From Janthinobacterium sp. CG3 (GTDB taxonomy: Bacteria > Pseudomonadota > Gammaproteobacteria > Burkholderiales > Burkholderiaceae_D): 64,000 nt of DNA. The notes beneath the pieces are model-generated. The model had not been told where the DNA came from and searched no databases. It worked only from the letters and a program-made list of their open reading frames with translations. Where the stretch lies: positions 1,142,592-1,206,591 of the forward strand of contig NZ_KB467824.1 of the NCBI RefSeq assembly GCF_000344615.1, given 5' to 3'. Each line of letters opens with the position of its first letter. Within the stretch, counting starts at the first letter, position 1. Below, piece after piece: positions 1 through 8,799 of the stretch. The position numbers and the translations under genes were made by a program.

Positions 1-2233
1 CGGGCAGCTCGGCGGCCGGCATCGGCCGGGCGATGCCGTAGCCCTGCGCCAGTTCGCAGCCCAGCGGCAGCAGCAGTTCGCCGTGCGCCACCGTTTCGAC
101 GCCCTCGGCGATGACCTGGCGCCGGAACGCCGCCGCCAGGCCGACCACGCCGTCGATGATGGCCAGGCTGTCGGCGTCTTCCAGCATGCCGCGCACGAAA
201 CTCTGGTCGATTTTCAGCAGCGCCACCGGCAGGCGTTTCAGATACGTCAGCGAGGAGTAGCCGGTGCCGAAGTCGTCCAGCGCGAAGTGCACGCCCAGCG
301 CGCGGCAGGCTTGCATCAGTTCCGACACCTGCGCCATGTCCTGCAACGCGCTGGTTTCGACGATTTCCAGTTCCAGGCAGTGGGCCGGCACCTCCGGCTG
401 CGCCGCCAGCAGCGCCGTCAGGCGCGCCAGGAAGTCGGTACTTTGCAACTGGTGCGCGCCGACGTTGACGCTGACGGCGATGGTCAGGCCGGCGCGGCGC
501 CACGCGGCGATCTGCCGCAGGGCCTCGCCGATGACCCACTCGCCCACTCGCACGCCCAGCGGATGGAGTTCGATCGGCGCCAGGAAGGCGGCCGGCGGCA
601 GCAGACCGCGCTGCGGGTGGCGCCAGCGGATCAGCGCCTCGGCGCCGATGACCGCGCCGGTTTTCATGTTGACCTTGGGCTGGTAGTGCAGCACGAACTC
701 GTCCTGCCCGAGGCCGCGCTCGATGTCGGCCAGCTCGGCGCGCTGACTGCGCGCGGCGACGTCGCGGCCGACGTCGAACAGGTGGTAGCGGTTCTTGCCG
801 GCCTGCTTGGCGTGGTACATGGCCTGGTCGGCGTGGCGCATCAGCAGGTCGGCGTCGGCGCCGTCGTGCGGGTAGAGCGTGACGCCGATGCTGGCGCCGA
901 CGCGCAGTTCCAGTGGCGCCGGCTGTTCCAGCCACAGCGGCGCGGCGGCGGCCTGCAGCAGGCGCGCCAGGATCGGTTCGCAGTCGTCGGGCTGCGCCAG
1001 TTCGGTCAGCACGGCGACGAATTCGTCGCCGCCGATGCGGGCGATGGTGTCGCCGTCGCGCAGCGCCGACTTCAGCCGTTGCGCGACGGCGATCAGCAGT
1101 TCGTCGCCGACCTCGTGGCCGTGCTGGTCGTTGACCGCCTTGAAGCCGTCAAGGTCGAGGTAGACCACCGCCAGCGACTGGTTGTGGCGCTCGCTGTGGG
1201 CGATCGCCTGCTGCAGGCGGTCGGCCAGCAGCGCCCGGTTGGGCAGGCCGGTGAGGGCGTCGAAGTGGCTGATGCGGTCGAGCTGTTGCAACTGCCGTTT
1301 GCTCTGCGTGACGTCGGTGAACAGGGCCACGTAGTGTTGGGTGGCGCCGTCGGCGTCGCGCACCGCGCTCACCGTGATCATCTCGGCGTAGACCGCGCCG
1401 TCCTTGTGCCGGTTCCAGGCCTCACCGTGCCAGTGGCCCTGGTCGACCAGCGCGCGCCACATCTGCGCGTAGAACTCGGCCGACTGGCGGCCCGACTTGA
1501 GCATGCGCGGATTGCGTCCCAGCGCCTCGGCGCGGCTGTAACCGGTAATGCGGGTGAAGGCGTCGTTGACCTCGACGATGGTGCCGGCCGGGTCGGTGAC
1601 CATGATGCCCTCGCGGGCCCCGCTAAAGACGCTGGCGGCCAGGCGCAGGCGCGTTTCGGCTTGCTTGCGCTCGCTGATGTCCTGGCGGGCGATGACGACG
1701 TTGCCGCTGTCGCCCTGGAAGCGGGTGACGTTGACGCCGAGCCAGCGCGGCGCGCCGCCGGCGCGGCACGGGTACTCGGCCGAGAAGCTGTCGCTCTGGC
1801 GCCCGAGTACGGCGCGGATGCCGTCGGCCAGTTGCGGCGACTCCAGCGCGTCGGGCGCGGCGTTGTCGCACAGGTGCAGGTAGTTGGCGCCGACGTCGAG
1901 GCGCGCCTGCTCGGCGTGGAACGCGCGCCAGGCCTGGTTGGTGGTGAGGACGACGCCGCCGCGGTCGAGCACGCAAATGTGCGTCGCCACCGCATCGATG
2001 GTGGCCCTGGCGAACGATTCGGCGGCCTGCAGCGCTTGCTTCGCCTGCATGCGCTCGGTGAAGTCGAACACGTGGGCGTGGGCGCGCCGCAGTTCGTCGT
2101 TTTGCGCCTCCAGTTCCAGCTGGAAGATCAGCAGTTCGTCGAGCTGGCGGCGGGCCTCGTGCTCGCCGGCGGCACTGGGCAGCCGGGCTGGCGGTGTCGC
2201 CGCGCCGGGCGAGGAGCGTTGGTCCTGTGTCAT
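1..2233 (-). CDS. PAS-PAS-GGDEF-EAL c-di-GMP turnover protein (partial)
   Basis: The visible 744 codons begin at an ATG (2233) preceded by GGGAA and run off the left edge, so the C-terminus is missing. In order they show a charged coiled coil (about residues 20-65), two PAS domains (about 66-170 and 185-300), a GGDEF domain with an intact GGDEF near residue 398 and RDGD five residues before it (the RxxD inhibitory site), and an EAL domain (EALIRW near 531, DDFGTGYSSL near 652, then LLKID and AEGVET). Signature residues for both synthesis and hydrolysis of c-di-GMP are present; in this family net activity is often hydrolytic, but that cannot be read here. No membrane segment is visible, so it is probably cytosolic with PAS-based sensing. 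Confidence 0.93.
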   Translation of the reverse strand, partial: MTQDQRSSPGAATPPARLPSAAGEHEARRQLDELLIFQLELEAQNDELRRAHAHVFDFTERMQAKQALQAAESFARATIDAVATHICVLDRGGVVLTTNQAWRAFHAEQARLDVGANYLHLCDNAAPDALESPQLADGIRAVLGRQSDSFSAEYPCRAGGAPRWLGVNVTRFQGDSGNVVIARQDISERKQAETRLRLAASVFSGAREGIMVTDPAGTIVEVNDAFTRITGYSRAEALGRNPRMLKSGRQSAEFYAQMWRALVDQGHWHGEAWNRHKDGAVYAEMITVSAVRDADGATQHYVALFTDVTQSKRQLQQLDRISHFDALTGLPNRALLADRLQQAIAHSERHNQSLAVVYLDLDGFKAVNDQHGHEVGDELLIAVAQRLKSALRDGDTIARIGGDEFVAVLTELAQPDDCEPILARLLQAAAAPLWLEQPAPLELRVGASIGVTLYPHDGADADLLMRHADQAMYHAKQAGKNRYHLFDVGRDVAARSQRAELADIERGLGQDEFVLHYQPKVNMKTGAVIGAEALIRWRHPQRGLLPPAAFLAPIELHPLGVRVGEWVIGEALRQIAAWRRAGLTIAVSVNVGAHQLQSTDFLARLTALLAAQPEVPAHCLELEIVETSALQDMAQVSELMQACRALGVHFALDDFGTGYSSLTYLKRLPVALLKIDQSFVRGMLEDADSLAIIDGVVGLAAAFRRQVIAEGVETVAHGELLLPLGCELAQGYGIARPMPAAELP

Positions 2234-2566
2234 GTGCGGTTCCCGCATCGGTTGCGCGCGCGGTGGTGGAAGGCGCGCCGCGGCGAAACGGATGGGTTGA
2301 TTTTACTGATGGCCATGGTGCTGTTGTGGGTAAATGGCGCCGTGCGACGCCCGTAGCTTTACTTTAACGCATGAGGCGGTTAACAGAAAGTGTATCTTGC
2401 GAGATAAATATGCGAAAAATGCATTTCGCTACCGCTCATCGGCAAAATATTTCCGGTATTGGCGGGCAGGGGGAAGTCGCGGGCGGGCCGGGCACCGCGC
2501 CAGGTAGCCGCGACGCCTTGCTCCGGCCCCTAAAAACGCCCGTGTGCGGAAGCCTTTATCGAGGCC
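2234..2566. other. Intergenic region, no gene seen
   Basis: This 333-base stretch lies between the start of the GGDEF-EAL gene and the 3' end of the graspetide synthetase gene, both on the minus strand. The left part is GC-rich; around 2350-2450 it becomes AT-rich, which fits promoter DNA for the GGDEF-EAL gene, but I see no convincing -35/-10 pair. A TTTTT run at about 2533 on the minus strand follows only a weak stem, so no terminator is called. Short open frames here have no recognisable features. Confidence 0.4.
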
Positions 2567-3508
2567 TCAGGCGGCGTGTTTCCATCGCGATTCGCTGTTG
2601 ACCATCGCCTCGATGAGCGTATCGGTCAGCGGGTAACCGGTGGCGTTCTCGATACCGAGAAACATCGGGCTGGGATTGGCTTCGAGGAAGAAGTAGTTGC
2701 CGTCCTTGTCGCGACGCCAGTCGATCGCGGTCCAGTTCAGCGACAGCAAGGCCATAATCGTCGGCACCTGCTGGCGTATCGCCGCCGGCAGGTCGATATT
2801 CTTGATGCTCAACGCCGCGTCGGTGCGGAAATCGACGTCGTCGCTTTCCAGCTCCAGCGAAAACATGTGCCGGCCGATCGCATAGGTGCGGATATTGGTG
2901 CCGTCCACATATTGTTGCAGCGTGATCGGGGCGCGGCTCAAGGCGCCGGCCAAATGCTCGCCAGCCAGATGCCGTTCGGTGATGCGCTCGGTATGGGCGC
3001 CGCCATATACCGGCTTGAAAATAGCCTGCGGTTCGGCTTTGCAGAACGCCAGCACTTGTTGCGCGTTGTTGCCGACATACGTGCGCGGGATGGTGACGCC
3101 GGCCTGCGCCACCAATTGCAACTGGTGCGGCTTTTCCTGGTGCGACTGGTATGCCTGCCAGCTATTGAGCCAATGCGTCTGGTTGCGGCACTGGAACCAC
3201 GAGCGCAGGCTGGCCATGCTGTCGTAAAACGCGATGTCCTCGACCGAGCCGCGGGTCGCCTTGGTCGACTCCGGGGTGACGCCGCAGAAATTGCGCCAGT
3301 AGACCGAGCCGATTTCGGCGAAACGCATGGCGCTGCCGTCGGGCAGCGTCAGCTCGCCGCCGCCGTCGGCCGGCGTCAGGCTCATTTGTATAGTCGAGGG
3401 GAATTTATGGGTTTCAAGCAGGTGCGCTTCGTGGCCGCGCCGCGCCAGTTGCGCCAGCATATGCTGGGCGTGCTGGTCGCCGGCGTGCGCCAAAATAAGA
3501 TGTTTCAT
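2567..3508 (-). CDS. ATP-grasp graspetide (omega-ester peptide) synthetase
   Basis: A 313-residue RimK/MvdD-like ATP-grasp ligase. The N-terminal pre-ATP-grasp region opens MKHLILAHAGDQHA; the nucleotide-binding part contains IFKPVYGGAHTE near residue 170, and the metal-binding end has the LEANPSPMF motif near 285. In microviridin-type systems such enzymes phosphorylate Glu/Asp side chains of a precursor and close esters to Thr/Ser or amides to Lys. The ATG at 3508 has an AAAGGT ribosome site 9-14 bases upstream. The gene lies 84 bases downstream of a precursor with two TTxxxxEE cores, so the likely product is a plesiocin-type ester-linked peptide. Only one ligase is present, and no acetyltransferase, protease or transporter adjoins it. 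Confidence 0.88.
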   Translation of the reverse strand: MKHLILAHAGDQHAQHMLAQLARRGHEAHLLETHKFPSTIQMSLTPADGGGELTLPDGSAMRFAEIGSVYWRNFCGVTPESTKATRGSVEDIAFYDSMASLRSWFQCRNQTHWLNSWQAYQSHQEKPHQLQLVAQAGVTIPRTYVGNNAQQVLAFCKAEPQAIFKPVYGGAHTERITERHLAGEHLAGALSRAPITLQQYVDGTNIRTYAIGRHMFSLELESDDVDFRTDAALSIKNIDLPAAIRQQVPTIMALLSLNWTAIDWRRDKDGNYFFLEANPSPMFLGIENATGYPLTDTLIEAMVNSESRWKHAA

Positions 3509-3540
3509 GATTTTTCCACTACCTTTGCAACGATATGGGG

Positions 3541-3574
3541 CCGGTCGCCGTACGGCGCGCCGTCCGGCGACCGG
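3541..3574 (-). promoter_or_regulatory. Long hairpin between precursor and synthetase genes
   Basis: The 84-base gap between precursor and synthetase holds a near-perfect palindrome: a 10-bp arm at 3541-3550 pairs with 3565-3574, and the enclosed bases 3552-3563 are themselves self-complementary. No T-run follows on the minus strand, so it is not a standard intrinsic terminator. It could stabilise the precursor message or partly attenuate read-through, giving more precursor than enzyme. This is inference from position and structure. Confidence 0.6.
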
Positions 3575-3592
3575 CTGCTTACGCTCAGTCGA

Positions 3593-3781
3593 TTACTTCA
3601 GGTCTACCGGTGGCAGGCCGCCTTCTTCGCCCAGGGCCAGCGTGGTTTGCTGACCTGTGCCGCCGGTCAGATTGCCAGGATCGCCGCCTTCTTCGCCAAT
3701 GGCCATCGTCGTCATGATCGGGTCCGAAACGCCGCCGCTAACTTGTTTGATTTGTTCTTCGTTCAGTGAAAATGGATGCAT
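3593..3781 (-). CDS. Graspetide precursor peptide with two TTxxxxEE cores
   Basis: A 62-residue peptide starting at ATG 3781 with AGGAC a few bases upstream. Residues 1-17 form a leader ending in a double glycine (SLNEEQIKQVSGG), like leaders cut by C39 peptidases. The remainder holds two near-repeats 22 residues apart: TTMAIGEE (24-31) and TTLALGEE (46-53), each followed by GG. TTxxxxEE is the core motif of plesiocin (group 2 graspetides), in which two Thr-Glu ester bonds per repeat form a hairpin-like bicycle. Four esters in total are therefore expected. The adjacent ATP-grasp ligase supports the call. Repeat number is lower than the four of plesiocin itself. Confidence 0.87.
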   Translation of the reverse strand: MHPFSLNEEQIKQVSGGVSDPIMTTMAIGEEGGDPGNLTGGTGQQTTLALGEEGGLPPVDLK

Positions 3782-3919
3782 GATAGTGTCCTAATTTCTA
3801 AATAAACTTCGATTGATTGCGAGCAAGGGCAGCGCTTGCGTTGGACGCAGGCAGTTGTCCCACGATCACACCTGGCGCATGCAAGATTCCGTATCGTCGG
3901 CGGCTTGCAATGCCCGGCT

Positions 3920-3947
3920 ATCTTAGCAATTATTTCCTTTATGTCAA
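3920..3947 (-). promoter_or_regulatory. Sigma-70-like promoter of the graspetide operon
   Basis: On the minus strand a perfect TTGACA (3947-3942) is followed after 16 bases by TAAGAT (3925-3920). A transcript would start near 3912, about 130 bases before the precursor ATG. The rest of the 391-base gap 3782-4172 is AT-richer than its surroundings and must also hold the promoter of the divergent gene at 4173; no clear one was seen. Confidence 0.55.
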
Positions 3948-4172
3948 ACTGTTTAAAGTATAAAACTTTATGATCTTGCAACATCAAAACTTTGTTGCCG
4001 ATATGGTCATCGCGGCACCCCGCCTGCGCTTCGCGCGACGCGGCCGGCGTAAACACCGCGCCGCGCGGCCGGTCCCGTTACGCCGCGCTGGCACAGATGC
4101 AAGGCCTACCTTACAATCACGCCAGCCAATATTTACTATTTAATACATGACCTTTTACCGGACCTATTTATC

Positions 4173-6896
4173 GTGACCTCCAAGCCGCTCAAGATCGCCG
4201 TTTCGCTCGCCGTTGTCGTAGCCGCCGGGGCCGGCGCCTACTTCGCCACGCGTCCGGCGTCCGCGCCGGCACCGGCGTCCGCGCCCGTTGCCGCCGCGGG
4301 CGCCGCGGCGGCGGCCAGCGGCGACGTTGCCGCGATCGGCGCGCAATTGCGCGACGTGCTGGCGGCGCACCGCAAGATCATCGTGCTGCTGGCCGACGAG
4401 CAGGCGCTGGCGGCCCCGGCCCGCGCGGAGAGCCGGCGCGTCGGCCAGGCGCTGTTCCACGAAAACCAAGTCCGCATCGGCAAGCTCGACGAGGCTTTCG
4501 GGGTGTTGACGGCGCCGGACAATCCGGCCCGCTTCGAGGCGCTCGAGCGCTTGCTGACCTATGTCGAGTCGGACCCCGACCTGTACGACGCCGACCGTCT
4601 GGCCTTCCGCGAGCTGCTGCAGTCGCTGCTGGCCGACGTGGCCAAGGATTCGTCGCTGCCGGCGATTAAGTTGCACAAGCGCGTGTCGGAAGACCTCGAC
4701 GCGCTGGCCGAGATCGAGCGCAACTATGAGAAGGAAATCCGGCAAATCTTCGGCCGCTTCGAGTCGCGCGCCATCGAACTCAAGCGCGAACGCTGGGAAG
4801 ACTACGTCGCGCACTTGAAAAAACGTTACACGCGCGAGCAGATCCTGAAGGAATACGGCGTGGTGCTGCCGTATCCGGCGCCGCCACCGGGCGCCGCCGG
4901 CGTCGAGGAGGGTAAACCGGACGGGGCGGAAATTTTCGGCACCGCGCTGCCTAAGAAAACCGTGGTGCTGACCTTCGACGACGGCCCGCACAAACGCTAC
5001 AGCGAGGAAATCGCGGCGATCCTGAAACAGTACGGCGTGCCGGCGGTGTTTTTCAGCGTCGGGCGCAACCTGGGCAGCCTGGACGCCGCCGGCAAGGCCA
5101 AGTTGTCGGCCGGCGCCGAGGTCAGCCGCAAGTTGATGGCGGCCGGCTACGCGCTGGGCAACCACAGCTTCAGCCACGCGCAGCTGTCGAAGCAGACCGG
5201 CGACAGCCTGAAGGGCGAGATCTTGCACACCGACGTGCTGCTCAAGGCCATCAGCAGCGAGCGCGCGCCGCTGTTCCGCTTTCCCTACGGCGCCCGCAAC
5301 AGCGAGGGCATGGCGGCGCTGGCCAACGCGCATCTGACATCGGTGATGTGGAACATCGACTCGCTCGACTGGGCCGATCCGGTGCCCAGCTCGATCGCCG
5401 ACCGGGTCCTGCGCTCGGTCGACAAGGAGGGCCGCGGCATCATTCTGTTCCACGACATCCACGAGCGTACCGTCAAGGCCCTGCCGGCCGTGCTGGAGCG
5501 GCTGGTGGCGGACGGCTACCAGTTCGCCGGCTGGGACGGCGCCGCCTTCAAGGTCGCCAAGGGCGCCGCGCCGGCGGCCGAGAAGAGCCCCGTGACCACC
5601 GGCTACGGCAACTCCTGGGCGGTGGTGATCGGCATCGACGACTACGCCAAATGGCCCAAGCTGCAGTACGCGGTGCGCGACGCGCAGGGCGTGCGCCAGA
5701 GCCTGGTCGAGAAGTTCGGCTTTGCGCCGGAGCGGGTGGTGTCGCTGAAGAACGCCGAGGCGACCCGCACCAACATTCTGGCCGCCTTCCACGACAAGCT
5801 GGCGCACGGCGGGGTGCAGAAGAACGACCGCATCTTCGTCTTTTTCGCCGGCCACGGCGCGACCCGCAAGCTCAGCTCCGGGCGCGACCTCGGCTACATC
5901 GTGCCGGTCGACTCGGACCCGAACCAGTTCGCCACCGACGCCATTCCGATGACGGAAATCCAGAACATCGCCGAAAGCCTGACCGCCAAGCATGCGCTGT
6001 TCGTCATGGACGCCTGTTACAGCGGCCTGGGGCTGACGCGCGGCGTTGGCTCCAGCTCCTTCCTGCGCGACAACGCCAAGCGTATCGGCCGGCAAATGCT
6101 CACGGCCGGCGGCGGCGACCAGCTGGTCGCCGACGGCGGGCCGAACGGCCATTCGGTGTTTACCTGGACGCTGCTGCAGGGGCTGGCCGGCAAGGCCGAC
6201 CTGAACGGCGACGGCCTGATCACCGCCACCGAACTGGCCGCCTACGTCGCGCCGGCGGTGGCCAGCGTGTCGAACCAGACGCCGGCCTTTGGCAGCCTGC
6301 CCGGCTCGGAGGGCGGCGACTTCGTCTTTGAACTGCCGGCCGAGACCGAGTTCCTCAGCCCCACCACGGCGCAACTGTCGAGCGCGGCGATCGCGCTGAA
6401 CTCGAAGCTGGACGCGTCGCGCCCGGCCGGCGCGGACGAGCGCAAGGTGGCCGGCGCCCCCCCCGCCACGGTGACGGTGAAGGATTTGCAGGGCGTCGAG
6501 CAAAAGATCGCCACGCCGCCGACGGTGCCGACCTCGGCGCGCCAGCTGGCGCAGCGGGCCAACGACCGCGGCCTGCAACTGTACAAGGAAAAACAATACG
6601 CGGCGGCCGAGGCGCAGTTCACCGAGGCGCTGAAACTGCGCGCCGACTTCGCGCTGGCCGCCAACAACCTCGGCTTCGTCTTCTACAAGCAGGAAAGGTA
6701 CGCCGAGGCGGCGCGCTGGTTTGAAAACACCGTCAAAATGGACCCGTCGCGGGCGATTGCCTACCTGAACCTGGGTGACGCCCACGTCCGCGCGGGTGAC
6801 GGCGTCAAGGCCAAAGGCGCGTACAAGACTTACCTGGAGCTGGCGCCAAACGCCTCGGCGGCCGGCTACGCCAGGCAGCAGCTGGACAAGCTCTAG
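4173..6896 (+). CDS. Polysaccharide deacetylase-caspase-TPR fusion protein
   Basis: A 907-residue exported protein. An uncleaved or cleaved membrane signal spans about residues 6-24. A helical region follows, then a NodB deacetylase domain (about 260-450) with all five motifs: TFDDGP (267), HSFSH (about 330), RFPYGA, DSLDWADP and LFHDIH. Next is a caspase/peptidase C14 domain (about 475-720) with the catalytic pair in FAGHGA (about 559) and DACYSG (about 613). TPR repeats fill about 789-907. GTG 4173 is used as start; an upstream ATG at 4147 is out of frame. The family knowledge suggests N-deacetylation of a glycan plus Arg/Lys- or Asp-type proteolysis in the periplasm; how the two activities relate is unknown. 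Confidence 0.88.
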   Translation: MTSKPLKIAVSLAVVVAAGAGAYFATRPASAPAPASAPVAAAGAAAAASGDVAAIGAQLRDVLAAHRKIIVLLADEQALAAPARAESRRVGQALFHENQVRIGKLDEAFGVLTAPDNPARFEALERLLTYVESDPDLYDADRLAFRELLQSLLADVAKDSSLPAIKLHKRVSEDLDALAEIERNYEKEIRQIFGRFESRAIELKRERWEDYVAHLKKRYTREQILKEYGVVLPYPAPPPGAAGVEEGKPDGAEIFGTALPKKTVVLTFDDGPHKRYSEEIAAILKQYGVPAVFFSVGRNLGSLDAAGKAKLSAGAEVSRKLMAAGYALGNHSFSHAQLSKQTGDSLKGEILHTDVLLKAISSERAPLFRFPYGARNSEGMAALANAHLTSVMWNIDSLDWADPVPSSIADRVLRSVDKEGRGIILFHDIHERTVKALPAVLERLVADGYQFAGWDGAAFKVAKGAAPAAEKSPVTTGYGNSWAVVIGIDDYAKWPKLQYAVRDAQGVRQSLVEKFGFAPERVVSLKNAEATRTNILAAFHDKLAHGGVQKNDRIFVFFAGHGATRKLSSGRDLGYIVPVDSDPNQFATDAIPMTEIQNIAESLTAKHALFVMDACYSGLGLTRGVGSSSFLRDNAKRIGRQMLTAGGGDQLVADGGPNGHSVFTWTLLQGLAGKADLNGDGLITATELAAYVAPAVASVSNQTPAFGSLPGSEGGDFVFELPAETEFLSPTTAQLSSAAIALNSKLDASRPAGADERKVAGAPPATVTVKDLQGVEQKIATPPTVPTSARQLAQRANDRGLQLYKEKQYAAAEAQFTEALKLRADFALAANNLGFVFYKQERYAEAARWFENTVKMDPSRAIAYLNLGDAHVRAGDGVKAKGAYKTYLELAPNASAAGYARQQLDKL

Positions 6897-6925
6897 GGCG
6901 CGCCCAGGGCGCCGCGAACGCCGGC

Positions 6926-6993
6926 AAAAACCACAGGCGACGAGCCGGGGTCAGCCCTTCAGGGTCCGGCCCCGGGGGGCGCGCCTGTGGTGT
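6926..6993. repeat. Intergenic palindromic element A (terminator-like)
   Basis: Directly after the deacetylase-caspase gene. The outer arms ACCACAGGCG (6930-6939) and CGCCTGTGGT (6982-6991) pair perfectly and are flanked by A and T tracts; inside is a second stem of CCGGGG/CCCCGG type with a GGGGTCAG...CCTTCAGGG core. Elements at 40777 and 49374 share this layout and part of the core. It probably acts as a transcription terminator and belongs to a dispersed family. Confidence 0.6.
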
Positions 6994-7146
6994 TAATACG
7001 GTTGCGCCGCAAGCACGATGGTTGCGGTACGACAGTATTGCTCGTGTAAAAACTGCATAGACTGGCAACACAATCCTATGGCGCGGTCAGCGGCGCGCGC
7101 TTGCTACGCCCGTCGTTTCCGCAGCGACGCAACGGAGGTGTGCCCA

Positions 7147-8736
7147 ATGGCCAGTCTGCGCAGTTTTGTCGTCCGTCTTGCCAACAAGGAGGACGATTTC
7201 TCGCCGATCAAGTGGCGCGCGACGTCGTTCGTGGTGTTGGTGTGCGTCTCGCTGGTCGTGCTGCAAAGCTGGATCAGCTGGCGCGGCCGTGAAAGCCAGC
7301 TGAAGGCCGGCACCGTGGTCGCGGCCAACCTGGCGCGCGCGGTGGCCCAGCACGCCTACGACACCGTCAAGGAGGCCGACACGGTGCTGGTCGGCCTGGT
7401 CGAGCGGCTGGAAACCGATCCGCCGACCGCGGCGCAATTGGCGCGCGTGCAGCAGCTGCTGGTCAAGCGGGTCGCCGAACTGCCCCAGTTGCACGGCGTC
7501 TTCGTCTACCGAAGCGACGGCGGCTGGCTGGTCAACTCGCTGGGCCGCACGCCGAAGAACGCCAGCAACGCCGAGCGTGAATACTTCATTTATCACCGCA
7601 CGCACCTGGACCGCGGGCCGCACATCGGGCCGCTGATCCGCAGCAAATCAACCGGCGACCTGGTCATCACCGTGTCGCGCCGCCTCAACCGGCCCGACGG
7701 CAGCTTTGGCGGCGTGGCGCTGGCGACGATCCGCATGGAATATTTCCAATCCTTTTACGCGCGCTTCGAGATTGGCCGCTCCGGCGCGATTTTCGTCGCG
7801 CTCGACAACGGCACGCTGCTGGTGCGGCGCCCGTTCGAACGGAAAAGCCTGGGCCGCAACATTGCGGGCTTGCCGCTGTTCGGCCAGTATTTACCGCGCG
7901 CGCCGGTCGGCACGGCCATCATCACCTCGGGCCAGGACGGCATCACCCGCATCAACAGCTACCGCCGGCTGGAGCAATATCCGCTGGTGGTCTCGGCCGC
8001 GCTGGCGCAGGACGAGGTGCTGGGCGAATGGCGCGCCGACGCGCATGTGTATGGCGTCGGCGTCGGCGTTCTGGTGCTGGTGCTGGGTTTGCTGGGTGTG
8101 CGCCTGGTGCGGCAGATCGAGCTACGCGGCCGGACCGAGGCCGAGCTGGTGCTGGCGCGCAACTCGCTGGAATCCTTGAACGTCACCTTGCAGCGCTTGG
8201 CCATGCAGGACGGCCTGACCGGGCTGGCCAACCGGCGCCAGTTCGACGTTTCCTTGCAGGATGAGTTCAGCCGGGCGATGCGCAACGCCAGTTCTTTGGC
8301 CCTGATCATGATCGACGTCGATTGCTTCAAGCAATACAACGACCTCTTCGGCCACCCGGCCGGCGACGAGTGCCTGCGGGCGATCGGCCAGGTGATCAAC
8401 GCCGGCAAGCGCCGCGCCGGCGACGTGGTGGCGCGCTACGGCGGCGAGGAGATCGCGGTGTTGTTACCGGCAACGGAGATGGCGGGGGCGATGCAGGTCG
8501 CCGAGAGTATCCGCAAGGCCATCCACGCGCTGCAGTTGCGCCACCCGGGCAACGGCAGCGGCGTCGTCACCGTCAGCGCCGGGGTGCAGGCGCTGGTGCC
8601 GGTGCGCAACGACAGCCGGCCGCTCGATCTGGTCGAGGCGGCCGATCGCGCCATGTACCGGGCCAAACAGAGCGGACGCAACCAGGTGTGCGGACAAGCC
8701 TCGCGGCTCTGCCCGGCGCTGGCGGCGGGCGGCTAG
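7147..8736 (+). CDS. Membrane diguanylate cyclase with periplasmic Cache-like sensor
   Basis: A 529-residue protein starting at ATG 7147 with a strong GGAGGTG ribosome site 7 bases upstream; an upstream in-frame extension to 7018 is less likely. One membrane helix (about 25-47), a periplasmic Cache-like domain (about 50-295), a second helix (about 300-322), then a GGDEF domain. The active-site motif is GGEEI with RAGD five residues before it, which fits the RxxD product-inhibition site. It should make c-di-GMP in response to a periplasmic ligand that cannot be deduced. No partner gene adjoins it. Confidence 0.93.
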   Translation: MASLRSFVVRLANKEDDFSPIKWRATSFVVLVCVSLVVLQSWISWRGRESQLKAGTVVAANLARAVAQHAYDTVKEADTVLVGLVERLETDPPTAAQLARVQQLLVKRVAELPQLHGVFVYRSDGGWLVNSLGRTPKNASNAEREYFIYHRTHLDRGPHIGPLIRSKSTGDLVITVSRRLNRPDGSFGGVALATIRMEYFQSFYARFEIGRSGAIFVALDNGTLLVRRPFERKSLGRNIAGLPLFGQYLPRAPVGTAIITSGQDGITRINSYRRLEQYPLVVSAALAQDEVLGEWRADAHVYGVGVGVLVLVLGLLGVRLVRQIELRGRTEAELVLARNSLESLNVTLQRLAMQDGLTGLANRRQFDVSLQDEFSRAMRNASSLALIMIDVDCFKQYNDLFGHPAGDECLRAIGQVINAGKRRAGDVVARYGGEEIAVLLPATEMAGAMQVAESIRKAIHALQLRHPGNGSGVVTVSAGVQALVPVRNDSRPLDLVEAADRAMYRAKQSGRNQVCGQASRLCPALAAGG

Positions 8737-8799
8737 CGCCGTCAACCCCTTACGCTTATACTTGCTGGAGCGCTAACGCCCTACAATCAGAAAGAATAG

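Noticed and set aside
3763..4056. 97-codon minus-strand frame upstream of the graspetide precursor
   Set aside because: It crosses the predicted promoter, overlaps the precursor start in another frame and has no recognisable feature.
4164..6785. Very long open frames opposite real genes (also 83-2356, 24470-27508 and 44423-47614)
   Set aside because: They are antisense to genes with clear domains, are rich in Arg/Gln/His/Gly/Val from GC-rich third positions, and show no domain or signal.
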